Shown in pieces: positions 1-5,770 of a stretch of DNA of 5,770 bases (within the stretch, counting starts at the first letter, position 1; each line of letters starts with the position of its first letter). The notes beneath the pieces are model-generated. The model was not told the DNA's origin. It was given only the letters and a program-made list of their open reading frames with translations, and did no database searches. The position numbers were made by a program, and so were the translations under genes. Location of the stretch: NCBI GenBank assembly GCA_947377625.1, contig CANCGR010000203.1, positions 1 through 5,770 of the forward strand, given 5' to 3'. This stretch comes from Gammaproteobacteria bacterium. GTDB lineage: Bacteria; Pseudomonadota; Gammaproteobacteria; Pseudomonadales; Pseudohongiellaceae.

Positions 1-6
1 AAACTG

Positions 7-47
7 AGTAAAACCGCACCCACTATGAGCAGTAAAGAAACCGCACC
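7..47 (+). repeat. Imperfect in-frame direct repeat at the dksA 5' end
   Basis: AGTAAAACCGCACC at 7-20 recurs at 31-47 as AGTAAAGAAACCGCACC, differing only by an inserted GAA codon. Both copies are in the dksA reading frame and would read SKTAP and SKETAP. The repeat therefore crosses the annotated ATG at 25, which suggests that bases 1-24 are also coding and that the gene starts further left. It could equally be a duplication in the leader. Confidence 0.5.
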
Positions 48-558
48 GCCAGTTGCAAAACCGGCAACACCCAAAGCACCTGCCCAGTCTGCCGCCAGCA
101 AGAATCCGGCTGCAGGATCAGGCATGGCCTCCCCGTTGCAAGCTGCAAACAAGGGTTTTGTGCCCTATGTGATGCAGAAAGGCGAGGAATACATGAATGA
201 AAAACAGAAAGACCATTTCCGCAAAATCCTGCTGCACTGGCGCGATGAGTTGATGCAGGAAGTGGATCGCACCGTGCATCACATGCAGGATGAAGCGGCC
301 AACCCGCCTGACCCGGCTGATCGCGCCACACTGGAAGAGGAGTTCAGTCTTGAGTTGCGCACCCGCGACCGCGAACGCCGTCTCATCAAAAAAATCGACA
401 GCACCATTGAGTTGATAGCCAACAACGACTACGGCTACTGCGATTCCTGTGGCGTCGAGATTGGCATTCGTCGTCTGGAAGCACGCCCCACTGCCAGCAA
501 ATGCATCGACTGCAAAACCCTTGATGAAATCAAGGAAAAACAGATCGGCAGTGCCTGA
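25..558 (+). CDS. dksA: RNA polymerase-binding transcription factor DksA
   Basis: DksA enters the secondary channel of RNA polymerase and, with ppGpp, shifts transcription away from rRNA promoters and toward amino-acid genes. The C-terminal part matches E. coli DksA closely: the GEEYMN segment (53-58), the coiled coil with VDRTVHHMQDEAAN (80-93), tip acidic residues D96, D99 and A101 (E. coli D71, D74, A76), and a four-cysteine zinc finger C139-x2-C142-x17-C160-x2-C163 followed by IDCKTLDEIKEKQ. At 177 residues it is longer than the usual 145-151 because of an Ala/Pro/Lys-rich, probably disordered N-terminus. The ATG at 25 has no clear Shine-Dalgarno sequence and the frame stays open to the left edge, so translation may begin upstream. 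Alternatively the ATG at 124, preceded by AGGA at 114-117, would give 144 residues. The family is certain; the start is not. The tip residue usually Phe (E. coli F69) is Pro94 here. Confidence 0.95.
   Translation: MSSKETAPPVAKPATPKAPAQSAASKNPAAGSGMASPLQAANKGFVPYVMQKGEEYMNEKQKDHFRKILLHWRDELMQEVDRTVHHMQDEAANPPDPADRATLEEEFSLELRTRDRERRLIKKIDSTIELIANNDYGYCDSCGVEIGIRRLEARPTASKCIDCKTLDEIKEKQIGSA
114..117 (+). promoter_or_regulatory. Possible internal ribosome binding site in dksA
   Basis: AGGA lies 6 bases before an in-frame ATG at 124. This is a better initiation context than the ATG at 25 and would give a 144-residue DksA of normal family length, without the Ala/Pro/Lys-rich extension. It could be the true start, a second start, or chance. 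Confidence 0.25.
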
Positions 559-1462
559 TCCGTTTCCCGCCAATACCGTAAGAACCCAGTCTGCTTACCG
601 GGGGCGTTTTGCCCCCTCACCCACCGGCCCGCTGCACATGGGCTCGGTGGTAGCAGCACTTGCCAGTTTCCTTGATGCGCGCAAAGCTGCCGGCACTTGG
701 CTGGTGCGCATGGAAGATCTGGACCCTCCCCGGGAAGTCGCAGGCGCCGCCAGCGACATTCTGCGAACCCTCGAAAGACTGCACTTGTTCTGGGATGAGG
801 CGGTGGTCTACCAGAGCCATCGCACCCAAGCCTATGCAGAAGCGCTGGCCACGCTTGAAACGCGCGGCTTGCTTTATCCATGTCGATGCTCACGCCTGCA
901 ATTGGCAGGGCAAACGATTTACCCTGGCACTTGTCGGCAACAACCGGGGAGTGCTGAACGGGGCGCCGCGATACGATGCCTGACACCTGCAACCACCTTC
1001 GCCTTCACAGACCGCTTGCAAAGCCGCTATCAACAGCAGCTGGATATTGAAGTCGGTGACTTCATCGTGCTGCGCAAGGATCAGTGCTTTGCTTATCAAC
1101 TGGCGGTGGTTGTGGATGATGGCTGGCAAGCAATCACCGATGTCGTGCGCGGATGCGATTTGCTGGACTCAACACCACGGCAACTTTTTCTGCAGCAGCA
1201 ACTCGCATTGCCGACGCCGCGCTATATGCATATTCCAGTGATCATCAATAGCGCTGGCCAAAAACTCGGGAAGCAACAATTTGCCCGGGCAGTCGATACA
1301 AGCAATACCTCAACAGTCTTGTGGACCGCTCTGCATTACTTGCAACAAGCGCCTGACGCGCAGCTACAGCACGAACATCCGTCAGTTATACTGGAATGGG
1401 CTGTACAACACTGGCAACCTGACAAGCTGCAGGGATCAAGACAAATCAGGGAACAGTTGTAA
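551..1462 (+). CDS. gluQ: Glutamyl-Q tRNA(Asp) synthetase (GluQRS, YadB family)
   Basis: This truncated glutamyl-tRNA synthetase paralogue activates glutamate and attaches it to queuosine at position 34 of tRNA-Asp; it lacks the anticodon-binding domain. With the GTG start at 551 it has 303 residues, close to E. coli (about 300). Visible features are the class I signature YRGRFAPSPTGPLHMGS (16-32), EDLDPPRE (55-62), a zinc site C111-x-C113-x10-Y124-x3-C128 as in E. coli GluQRS, the AVVVDD segment (185-190), and a KMSKS-equivalent K238-L-G-K-Q. The frame is open back to an ATG at 449 deep inside dksA, which is unlikely as a start; ATG 524 (312 residues, no ribosome site) is the alternative. 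GTG 551 overlaps the dksA stop by 8 bases, with AAGGA at 533-537 rather far upstream. Co-transcription with dksA is likely, as known in other gammaproteobacteria. The Gly in KLGK replaces the usual Ser. Confidence 0.93.
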   Translation: MPDPFPANTVRTQSAYRGRFAPSPTGPLHMGSVVAALASFLDARKAAGTWLVRMEDLDPPREVAGAASDILRTLERLHLFWDEAVVYQSHRTQAYAEALATLETRGLLYPCRCSRLQLAGQTIYPGTCRQQPGSAERGAAIRCLTPATTFAFTDRLQSRYQQQLDIEVGDFIVLRKDQCFAYQLAVVVDDGWQAITDVVRGCDLLDSTPRQLFLQQQLALPTPRYMHIPVIINSAGQKLGKQQFARAVDTSNTSTVLWTALHYLQQAPDAQLQHEHPSVILEWAVQHWQPDKLQGSRQIREQL

Positions 1463-1465
1463 ACA

Positions 1466-1482
1466 GGCGGTTATAAACCGTC
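1466..1482 (+). other. Small hairpin after gluQ
   Basis: GGCGGTT (1466-1472) pairs with AACCGTC (1476-1482) around an ATA loop, giving 7 base pairs including one G-T wobble, just 3 bases past the gluQ stop. There is no following T-run, so it is not a convincing intrinsic terminator. It could stabilise the gluQ mRNA end or attenuate read-through into the cbrA unit. The rest of the gap 1463-1530 shows no convincing promoter. Confidence 0.35.
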
Positions 1483-1518
1483 CAAAGCCCCGGCTGGAAT
1501 CAGCACCGCTTGATCACC

Positions 1519-1523
1519 AAAGG
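1519..1523 (+). promoter_or_regulatory. Ribosome binding site of the small membrane ORF
   Basis: AAAGG sits 7 bases before the ATG at 1531. This placement selects ATG 1531 as the start of the small ORF over the in-frame TTG at 1510, and is one of the better Shine-Dalgarno sites in the window. Confidence 0.6.
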
Positions 1524-1530
1524 CAAATCT

Positions 1531-1692
1531 ATGGCACGATCGAAATTAATTGCCATCCTGCTGCTGATAGCCCTGACGGCAATACAGGCATTTACGCCGT
1601 TCCAGCATTGGTACAGCCCCTACCTGGCCGCCAGCCTGATCATCCTCCTTACCGCAGTCCTGCAAAAGACGGGATCAAATAATGACAATTGA
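1531..1692 (+). CDS. Small two-helix membrane protein coupled to cbrA (CbrX-like position)
   Basis: This 53-residue ORF starts at an ATG with a well-placed AAAGG and ends 11 bases inside cbrA. A short basic N-terminus (MARSK) is followed by a hydrophobic helix at about 5-21 (LIAILLLIALTAIQAF), a loop with FQHWYSP, a second helix at about 30-45 (YLAASLIILLTAVL) and a polar tail QKTGSNNDN. The Lys/Arg at the N-terminus and polar C-terminus suggest both ends face the cytoplasm, a helical hairpin. I do not recognise the sequence. A small ORF named cbrX has been described upstream of, and overlapping, cbrA in Pseudomonas, and this gene sits in the same place; I cannot confirm homology. The overlap implies its translation feeds that of cbrA. 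It may also bind the CbrA membrane domain, but that is inference. It resembles small membrane partners of SLC5/SSS transporters only in size and topology. Confidence 0.72.
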   Translation: MARSKLIAILLLIALTAIQAFTPFQHWYSPYLAASLIILLTAVLQKTGSNNDN

Positions 1693-4666
1693 TGCAAGCA
1701 CCGTCCTGTTTGCTGCCAGCTGTTATCTGCTGTTGTTTTTCTGCATGGCACTCATCACAGAGCGCGGCCTGGTACCGATGCGCTTGCTACAGCATCCAGG
1801 TTTTTATGTGCTTTCACTGGGCATCGTTGTCAGTTCCTGGTCGTTCTATTCGGTTTACCTTACTGCTTCCACCCGCGGCCTGGGCTTTAACGCCTATTAC
1901 ATCGGCATTGCGGGTGCCTTCATTTTTTCACCTTTGTTGTTGAAACCCATGTTGCGCATCACCCACCGGTTTCAATTGGCTTCCCTGGCAGATCTGTTTG
2001 CATTCCGTTTCCGCAGTGCGTGGTCCGGCACGCTGACAACACTGCTATTGTTGATCTGCGCGTTTCCATTGATGGCGCTGCAAACTCTGGCAATCGCCCA
2101 TAGCACCGCTGTGCTGGCACCATCAATAGACGAACATTGGGTTGCACTCGCATTCAACCTGGTCATTTTGGGTTTCGCCTTGAAATTCGGCATAACTGAC
2201 GTGTCCGGCAGGGAGCCCAACAACAGCCTGGTCGCCAGTCTGGCTTTCGAAGGATTGTTTAAACTGCTGGTGTTGCTACTCACGGGCTGCTTTGCAATTT
2301 ACGGCGTATTCAACGGTTCCGATTCAATGCAGGCATGGCTGGCAACACAACCACCGGCAATCAATCGTCTGCAAATTGAGTTTCTGAACAATTCAACCAA
2401 CATGCTTAGCCTGCTGTTCTTTACGGCAGCGATTGCGCTTCCCCATATTTTCCACATGATTTTTCCTGAAAACAGGAATCCGCTCAATTTGCGCACTGCC
2501 AGTTGGGGAGTGCCTTTGTATGTGTTGCTGGCGAGCTTGCCGGTGATGCCCGTTCTGTGGGCCTATAATTTTCTCGGGCAGCACGAAAACCTTCAGTTTG
2601 CACCCTTGATGATTGCAATAATTACCAAGTCGCCCGTCATGGCGTTATTGTATTTCCTGGGCGGGCTTGCTGCCGCGACGGGCCTTACTGTCGTACTGGT
2701 GTTATCGGTGGCAAACATGTGCATGAACCATATCCTGCTACGGACCAGTAAACCGCCGGCAGACCGGGAACTTTATTCATGGTTGATGTTAAGAAGACGA
2801 TCAATTATCTGCTGCATTCTGCTGCTCAACTTTCTGTATTACATGGTCATTGCAGACAGGCCTCTGATTCAGGACACAGGCCTGGTCTCATTCATCGCTT
2901 GCCTGCAGTTTTTGCCAGGCCTGCTGCTTTTGCTGTATTGGCCACCGGCCAACTGCAAGGGATTCATCAGTGGCCTGGCAGGAGGTTCACTGGTGTGGCT
3001 GTTTATGGGACTCTATCCCTATCTGCAGCAGCTGTTCAGCAATCAACAGACTGAAACGTTGATCTCCACCAGTTGGAATGTTGTGATCGCGACTTCGCTG
3101 TTGGCCAATTTTGTTCTGGTTTTTCTGGTATCCGCATTTACCAATACCACTGCTGAAGAGCGTAAAGCCGCATTGCTGTGCGCTCCTGATGCGAGCACCA
3201 CCAACCTCCACGTATTGCGCGCACGCTCAGTGGTTGATTTCATCAGCAGCCTGTGTGACCCGATGGGGGCTGATGCTGCTGGTCGCGAAGTAGCTCAAGC
3301 ATTGCGGGATTTACACCTGCAAAGCGATGAAAAGCGTCCGTTCCAGCTGTTGCAGCTGCGTACACATCTGGAAGCCAACCTCTCTTCGCTGCTGGGTCCC
3401 ACTCTGGCGCATGAATTCATCGAACAATATCTGCCGTTTGTGCCTGCCAGCCACTCAACGGCCGGCGTGCTGAACCTGCTCGAAGCAGAAGCAGAATCGT
3501 GGCAAGGCGGCCTCACCGGCATTGCACTGGATCTGGATTTGCTACGGCGTCATCACCGGCAAATTCTGCAAAATCTGCCGATGGGAGTTTGTGAACTGGA
3601 TGACAAAGGCAGAGTGGTAATGTGGAATGCCGTGATGAGCAAACTCACTGGCTTGCCCGCTGACCGTATCTCTGGCCAGACCCTGTCAGTTTTGCCACAA
3701 CCCTGGCAAAGGTTGTTACAGGATTTCGCACAGGATCGCGACTCCACACGCCTCTCTCGTCATGCTGTTCAGCACGAAGGCAAGACACGCTGGTTTTCAC
3801 TGCAAAAATCTGTGCTGGCCCCTGCAGCAAGCAGCACAAAAGCGGGAAAATCACCGAGCAGTTCAGGCCAAATCATTCTGCTGGAAGACCAAAGCGAGAC
3901 AGTACTGATGGAAAAAGAGCTGGCGCATTCAGACCGTCTCAATTCGATAGGCAGACTCGCCGCCGGTGTGGCGCATGAAATCGGCAACCCGGTAACCGGC
4001 ATTGCCTGCATCGCACAGAATCTGCGCGATGAACAATCAGATGCGGATGTGAAGGAATCTGCTTCCAGGATCATTGCCCAAACCCGCCGTATCGCAACCA
4101 TCACCGATGCCTTGCTTCGCTTTTCACACAGCGGATCAATTCAAGCCAAGCCCGCCAATCTGGAACCGGTTGAGCTGCATAAAGTGACCCAGGAAGCGCT
4201 TAGCCTTTTTACCCTGCAGCAGGATGGCCCTGAGATTAACCTGATCAACACTTGCGAAGCCGGGCTGTGTATCAACGCCAATTATCAGCAGCTCTTGCAG
4301 ATATTGCTCAATCTGTTGGGAAATGCACGCGATGCCAGCAAACCCGGTGACACCATTACCATTTCCAGCCATCAGCACCTGACGCAGGCTGCACTCTCAG
4401 TGGAAGACGAAGGCTCCGGAATTCCAGCCTCGTTGTTACCCCGCGTTTTCGAGCCGTTTTTTACTACCAAGGACCCCGGCAAAGGCACAGGCCTGGGGCT
4501 TGCTCTTGTATACCGACTGGTGACTGATCTGGGCGGCAGCATTCAGATAAAGAGTAATAACGCTACTGACAAGACCAATCTGGGAAGAATGGGAACACGA
4601 GTAATTGTTACATTTCCCTGTTATGATCCGGCGACTTTGGTAACAAAAAATGCAGAAATCAGCTAG
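1682..4666 (+). CDS. cbrA: SLC5-type transporter/histidine kinase fusion CbrA
   Basis: CbrA is the inner-membrane sensor kinase of the CbrAB system controlling carbon and nitrogen use. The 994 residues (Pseudomonas CbrA is similar in size) divide into an SLC5/sodium-solute-symporter-like region with about 13 hydrophobic segments (near 8-27, 40-60, 70-88, 116-138, 152-172, 184-208, 240-260, 275-297, 317-347, 374-392, 398-419, 427-446, 465-487), a STAC-like linker (about 500-610), a PAS domain (about 622-735), a short helical linker, a dimerisation/phosphoacceptor domain with H765 in GVAHEIGNP, and a HATPase domain with N box NLLGNARDA (877-885), G1 DEGSGIP (909-915), F box FEPFFTTK (923-930) and G2 GKGTGLGL (933-940). 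All catalytic boxes are intact, and there is no receiver domain. Its ATG overlaps the upstream small ORF; GGGA at 1671-1674 is a modest ribosome site. Pseudomonas CbrA moves histidine, but the substrate here cannot be read from sequence. Confidence 0.93.
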   Translation: MTIDASTVLFAASCYLLLFFCMALITERGLVPMRLLQHPGFYVLSLGIVVSSWSFYSVYLTASTRGLGFNAYYIGIAGAFIFSPLLLKPMLRITHRFQLASLADLFAFRFRSAWSGTLTTLLLLICAFPLMALQTLAIAHSTAVLAPSIDEHWVALAFNLVILGFALKFGITDVSGREPNNSLVASLAFEGLFKLLVLLLTGCFAIYGVFNGSDSMQAWLATQPPAINRLQIEFLNNSTNMLSLLFFTAAIALPHIFHMIFPENRNPLNLRTASWGVPLYVLLASLPVMPVLWAYNFLGQHENLQFAPLMIAIITKSPVMALLYFLGGLAAATGLTVVLVLSVANMCMNHILLRTSKPPADRELYSWLMLRRRSIICCILLLNFLYYMVIADRPLIQDTGLVSFIACLQFLPGLLLLLYWPPANCKGFISGLAGGSLVWLFMGLYPYLQQLFSNQQTETLISTSWNVVIATSLLANFVLVFLVSAFTNTTAEERKAALLCAPDASTTNLHVLRARSVVDFISSLCDPMGADAAGREVAQALRDLHLQSDEKRPFQLLQLRTHLEANLSSLLGPTLAHEFIEQYLPFVPASHSTAGVLNLLEAEAESWQGGLTGIALDLDLLRRHHRQILQNLPMGVCELDDKGRVVMWNAVMSKLTGLPADRISGQTLSVLPQPWQRLLQDFAQDRDSTRLSRHAVQHEGKTRWFSLQKSVLAPAASSTKAGKSPSSSGQIILLEDQSETVLMEKELAHSDRLNSIGRLAAGVAHEIGNPVTGIACIAQNLRDEQSDADVKESASRIIAQTRRIATITDALLRFSHSGSIQAKPANLEPVELHKVTQEALSLFTLQQDGPEINLINTCEAGLCINANYQQLLQILLNLLGNARDASKPGDTITISSHQHLTQAALSVEDEGSGIPASLLPRVFEPFFTTKDPGKGTGLGLALVYRLVTDLGGSIQIKSNNATDKTNLGRMGTRVIVTFPCYDPATLVTKNAEIS

Positions 4667-4706
4667 CAATCCATGATTTCTTTTTCTTCATTCAGTAAAT
4701 TGTTAC
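4605..4706. repeat. Three copies of heptamer TTGTTAC before cbrB
   Basis: TTGTTAC occurs at 4605-4611 and 4700-4706 on the + strand and as its complement GTAACAA at 4640-4646. The two direct copies share a longer context, AGTAATTGTTAC (4600-4611) and AGTAAATTGTTAC (4694-4706). The first two copies lie in the end of cbrA, the third in the gap before cbrB. They could be binding sites of a regulator of cbrB, but the region is AT-rich and chance is possible. Confidence 0.35.
4619..4627 (+). promoter_or_regulatory. Possible extended -10 promoter for cbrB
   Basis: TGT-TATGAT (4619-4627) fits an extended -10 element, TGn followed by a hexamer matching TATAAT at 5 of 6 positions. No good -35 hexamer lies 16-18 bases upstream. 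It lies inside the last codons of cbrA, about 90 bases before cbrB, and would give cbrB an expression route independent of cbrA. Weak evidence by itself. Confidence 0.3.
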
Positions 4707-4707
4707 T
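4694..4707. repeat. Short inverted repeat in the cbrA-cbrB gap
   Basis: AGTAA (4694-4698) and TTACT (4703-4707) are perfect complements around an ATTG loop, 11 bases before the cbrB ATG. It could be an operator half-site pair or a weak RNA hairpin near the translation start. The arms are AT-rich and no T-run follows, so it is not a terminator. Confidence 0.35.
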
Positions 4708-4718
4708 TACTCACACGC

Positions 4719-5770
4719 ATGGCTCAAATCCTTCTTGTTGAAGACGAAGACGTAATCCGCAGCGCTTTGCGTCGCTTGCTGGAACGTAATGGCCATGCTG
4801 TCGGCGAAGCAGGTTCAGTGCAGGAAGCCTGCGAGAAGCACAACCTCGACAATTTTGACGTCATCATCAGTGATCTGCGCCTGCCAGGGCTGCCCGGCAC
4901 TGAATTGATCAAACGCACGCCGACACCAGTGCTGATCATGACCAGCTATGCCAGTCTGCGCAGCGCGATAGACTCCATGAAAATCGGCGCAGTGGATTAC
5001 ATTTCCAAACCCTTCGAACACGAAGAAATCCTGTCCACCTTGGAGCGCGTCATCAGCAGCGACCAGAAAATCCGCAATCAGTCCCGCATGCAGCCACGCC
5101 CGAGTGAAGCACCGGTGACAGGCATGGTGGGCAGTTGTCCTGAGATGCAGGAGCTGTTTCGCCGTATTCGCAAAGTGGCCCAAACCAATTCGTCGGTGTT
5201 GATCCAGGGTGAATCCGGGACGGGCAAGGAGCTGGTGGCGCGTGCACTGCATGAATCCAGCTCACGCCGGGATTCCAACCTCATTTCCGTCAACTGCGCT
5301 GCCATTCCCGAAAATCTGATCGAGTCGGAGCTGTTCGGCCATGAAAAAGGGGCATTCACCGGCGCCACCAGCACGCGTACCGGCTTGGTGGAAGCTGCCA
5401 ACAATGGCACCTTGTTTCTTGATGAGATCGGCGAATTGCCGCTTGAAGCCCAAGCTCGCCTGCTGCGCGTGCTGCAGGAGCATGAAATCCGCAAGGTAGG
5501 CTCGGTGCAGTCGCAAAAAGTGGATGTGCGACTGGTAGCTGCGACCCATCGCGACCTGAAACAGTTTGTAAGGGAAGGACGCTTCCGCGAAGATTTGTTT
5601 TACCGGATCAATGTTATGCCATTGCATATTCCGCCTCTGCGGGCGCGTGGCAACGACATTCTTGATCTGGCCGACCGCATCCTTGCCAACACTTGCAAGC
5701 GCATGAACCACGATCAGATGCGGTACAGCGCCGATGCGATCCAGGCCATCACTACCTATCCCTGGCCCGG
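4719..5770 (+). CDS. cbrB: Sigma-54-dependent response regulator CbrB (3' end outside window)
   Basis: CbrB is the cytoplasmic partner of CbrA; phosphorylated, it activates sigma-54 promoters, in Pseudomonas notably those of the CrcZ-type small RNAs and amino-acid catabolic genes. The visible 350 residues hold a receiver domain (1-115) with acidic residues E8, D9, E10, phosphoacceptor D52 in SDLRLPG, T75 and K97, then a linker and an AAA+ domain (from about 135) with Walker A GESGTGKE (164-171), the sigma-54 contact loop GAFTGA (211-216), Walker B TLFLDEIGELP (231-241) and the FREDLFYRINV segment (289-299). The window ends at YPWPG, just before the usual NVREL sensor-2 motif, so the Fis-type DNA-binding domain is not seen. 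The MTSYASLRSAIDSMK stretch is strongly CbrB-like. The start MAQILLVEDE is the only ATG available after an in-frame TGA at 4674, yet it has no Shine-Dalgarno sequence. Confidence 0.93.
   Translation, partial: MAQILLVEDEDVIRSALRRLLERNGHAVGEAGSVQEACEKHNLDNFDVIISDLRLPGLPGTELIKRTPTPVLIMTSYASLRSAIDSMKIGAVDYISKPFEHEEILSTLERVISSDQKIRNQSRMQPRPSEAPVTGMVGSCPEMQELFRRIRKVAQTNSSVLIQGESGTGKELVARALHESSSRRDSNLISVNCAAIPENLIESELFGHEKGAFTGATSTRTGLVEAANNGTLFLDEIGELPLEAQARLLRVLQEHEIRKVGSVQSQKVDVRLVAATHRDLKQFVREGRFREDLFYRINVMPLHIPPLRARGNDILDLADRILANTCKRMNHDQMRYSADAIQAITTYPWP

Noticed and set aside
449..550. N-terminal extension of gluQ back to ATG 449
   Set aside because: It would overlap dksA by 110 bases across its zinc-finger coding region and adds residues unlike any GluQRS; the family start lies just before YRGRFAPSPTG.
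118..992. Minus-strand open frames opposite dksA and gluQ
   Set aside because: They are antisense shadows of two well-conserved genes with no domain of their own.
1457..1477. Sigma-70 promoter TTGTAA/TATAAA after gluQ
   Set aside because: The hexamers are only 9 bases apart, too close for a working promoter, and the -10-like element lacks an upstream TG.
1466..1482. Intrinsic terminator after gluQ
   Set aside because: The stem is short with a wobble pair and no T-run follows it.
1510..1530. TTG start for the small membrane ORF (60 residues)
   Set aside because: The AAAGG ribosome site is correctly spaced for ATG 1531 and would lie inside the longer version.
1532..1553. TGGCACG followed by TTGC, resembling a sigma-54 promoter at the start of the small ORF
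   Set aside because: The GG and GC doublets are about 18 bases apart, much more than the fixed 10-base separation of -24/-12 promoters, and the site lies inside the coding region.
1678..1685. AATAATGA at the cbrA start as a Crc/Hfq catabolite-repression motif (AANAANAA)
   Set aside because: It is one base off the consensus and short A-rich matches around start codons are common; not enough to call.
4815..5711. Long open frames on the minus strand opposite cbrB
   Set aside because: They mirror the codon pattern of a clearly conserved receiver/AAA+ gene on the + strand and show no recognisable domain or ribosome site.

Overview
The window carries five protein genes, all on the + strand and tightly packed: dksA, gluQ (tRNA-Asp queuosine glutamylation), a 53-codon two-helix membrane protein, a transporter/histidine-kinase fusion recognised as CbrA, and the first 350 codons of its sigma-54-dependent response regulator CbrB. 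I see no RNA genes, insertion sequences, CRISPR arrays, phage genes or origin. Only two stretches lie outside genes: 68 bases between gluQ and the small ORF (1463-1530) and 52 bases between cbrA and cbrB (4667-4718).

The gene order dksA-gluQ-(small ORF)-cbrA-cbrB and the protein sequences point to a gammaproteobacterium of the Pseudomonas relationship. The moderate base composition, the long Ala/Pro/Lys-rich DksA N-terminus and the divergence of CbrA suggest it is not a typical Pseudomonas, but a relative in the wider Pseudomonadales/Cellvibrionales. This placement is inference from gene content; no marker such as rRNA is present.

Layout: dksA (25-558, true start possibly further upstream or at 124) ends overlapping the likely GTG start of gluQ (551-1462). 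A short gap with a small hairpin and a good ribosome binding site leads to the two-helix membrane ORF (1531-1692). Its last codons overlap the start of cbrA (1682-4666) by 11 bases, as expected for translational coupling. cbrB (4719 to beyond the right edge) follows after an AT-rich gap with no Shine-Dalgarno sequence, a pyrimidine tract, short inverted repeats and a possible promoter inside the cbrA 3' end.

Functionally the first two genes concern the stringent response/transcription and tRNA modification. The last three form a nutrient-sensing unit: a membrane-bound SLC5-type transporter module fused through a linker and PAS domain to a histidine kinase, its response regulator, and a small membrane protein likely made together with the kinase. 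In Pseudomonas, CbrAB governs carbon/nitrogen use and drives the CrcZ-type small RNAs that relieve catabolite repression. The core genes are known families. The less explained parts are the small coupled membrane ORF, the cbrA-cbrB junction, and unusual residues in GluQRS (KLGK instead of KLSK) and DksA (Pro at a coiled-coil tip position).
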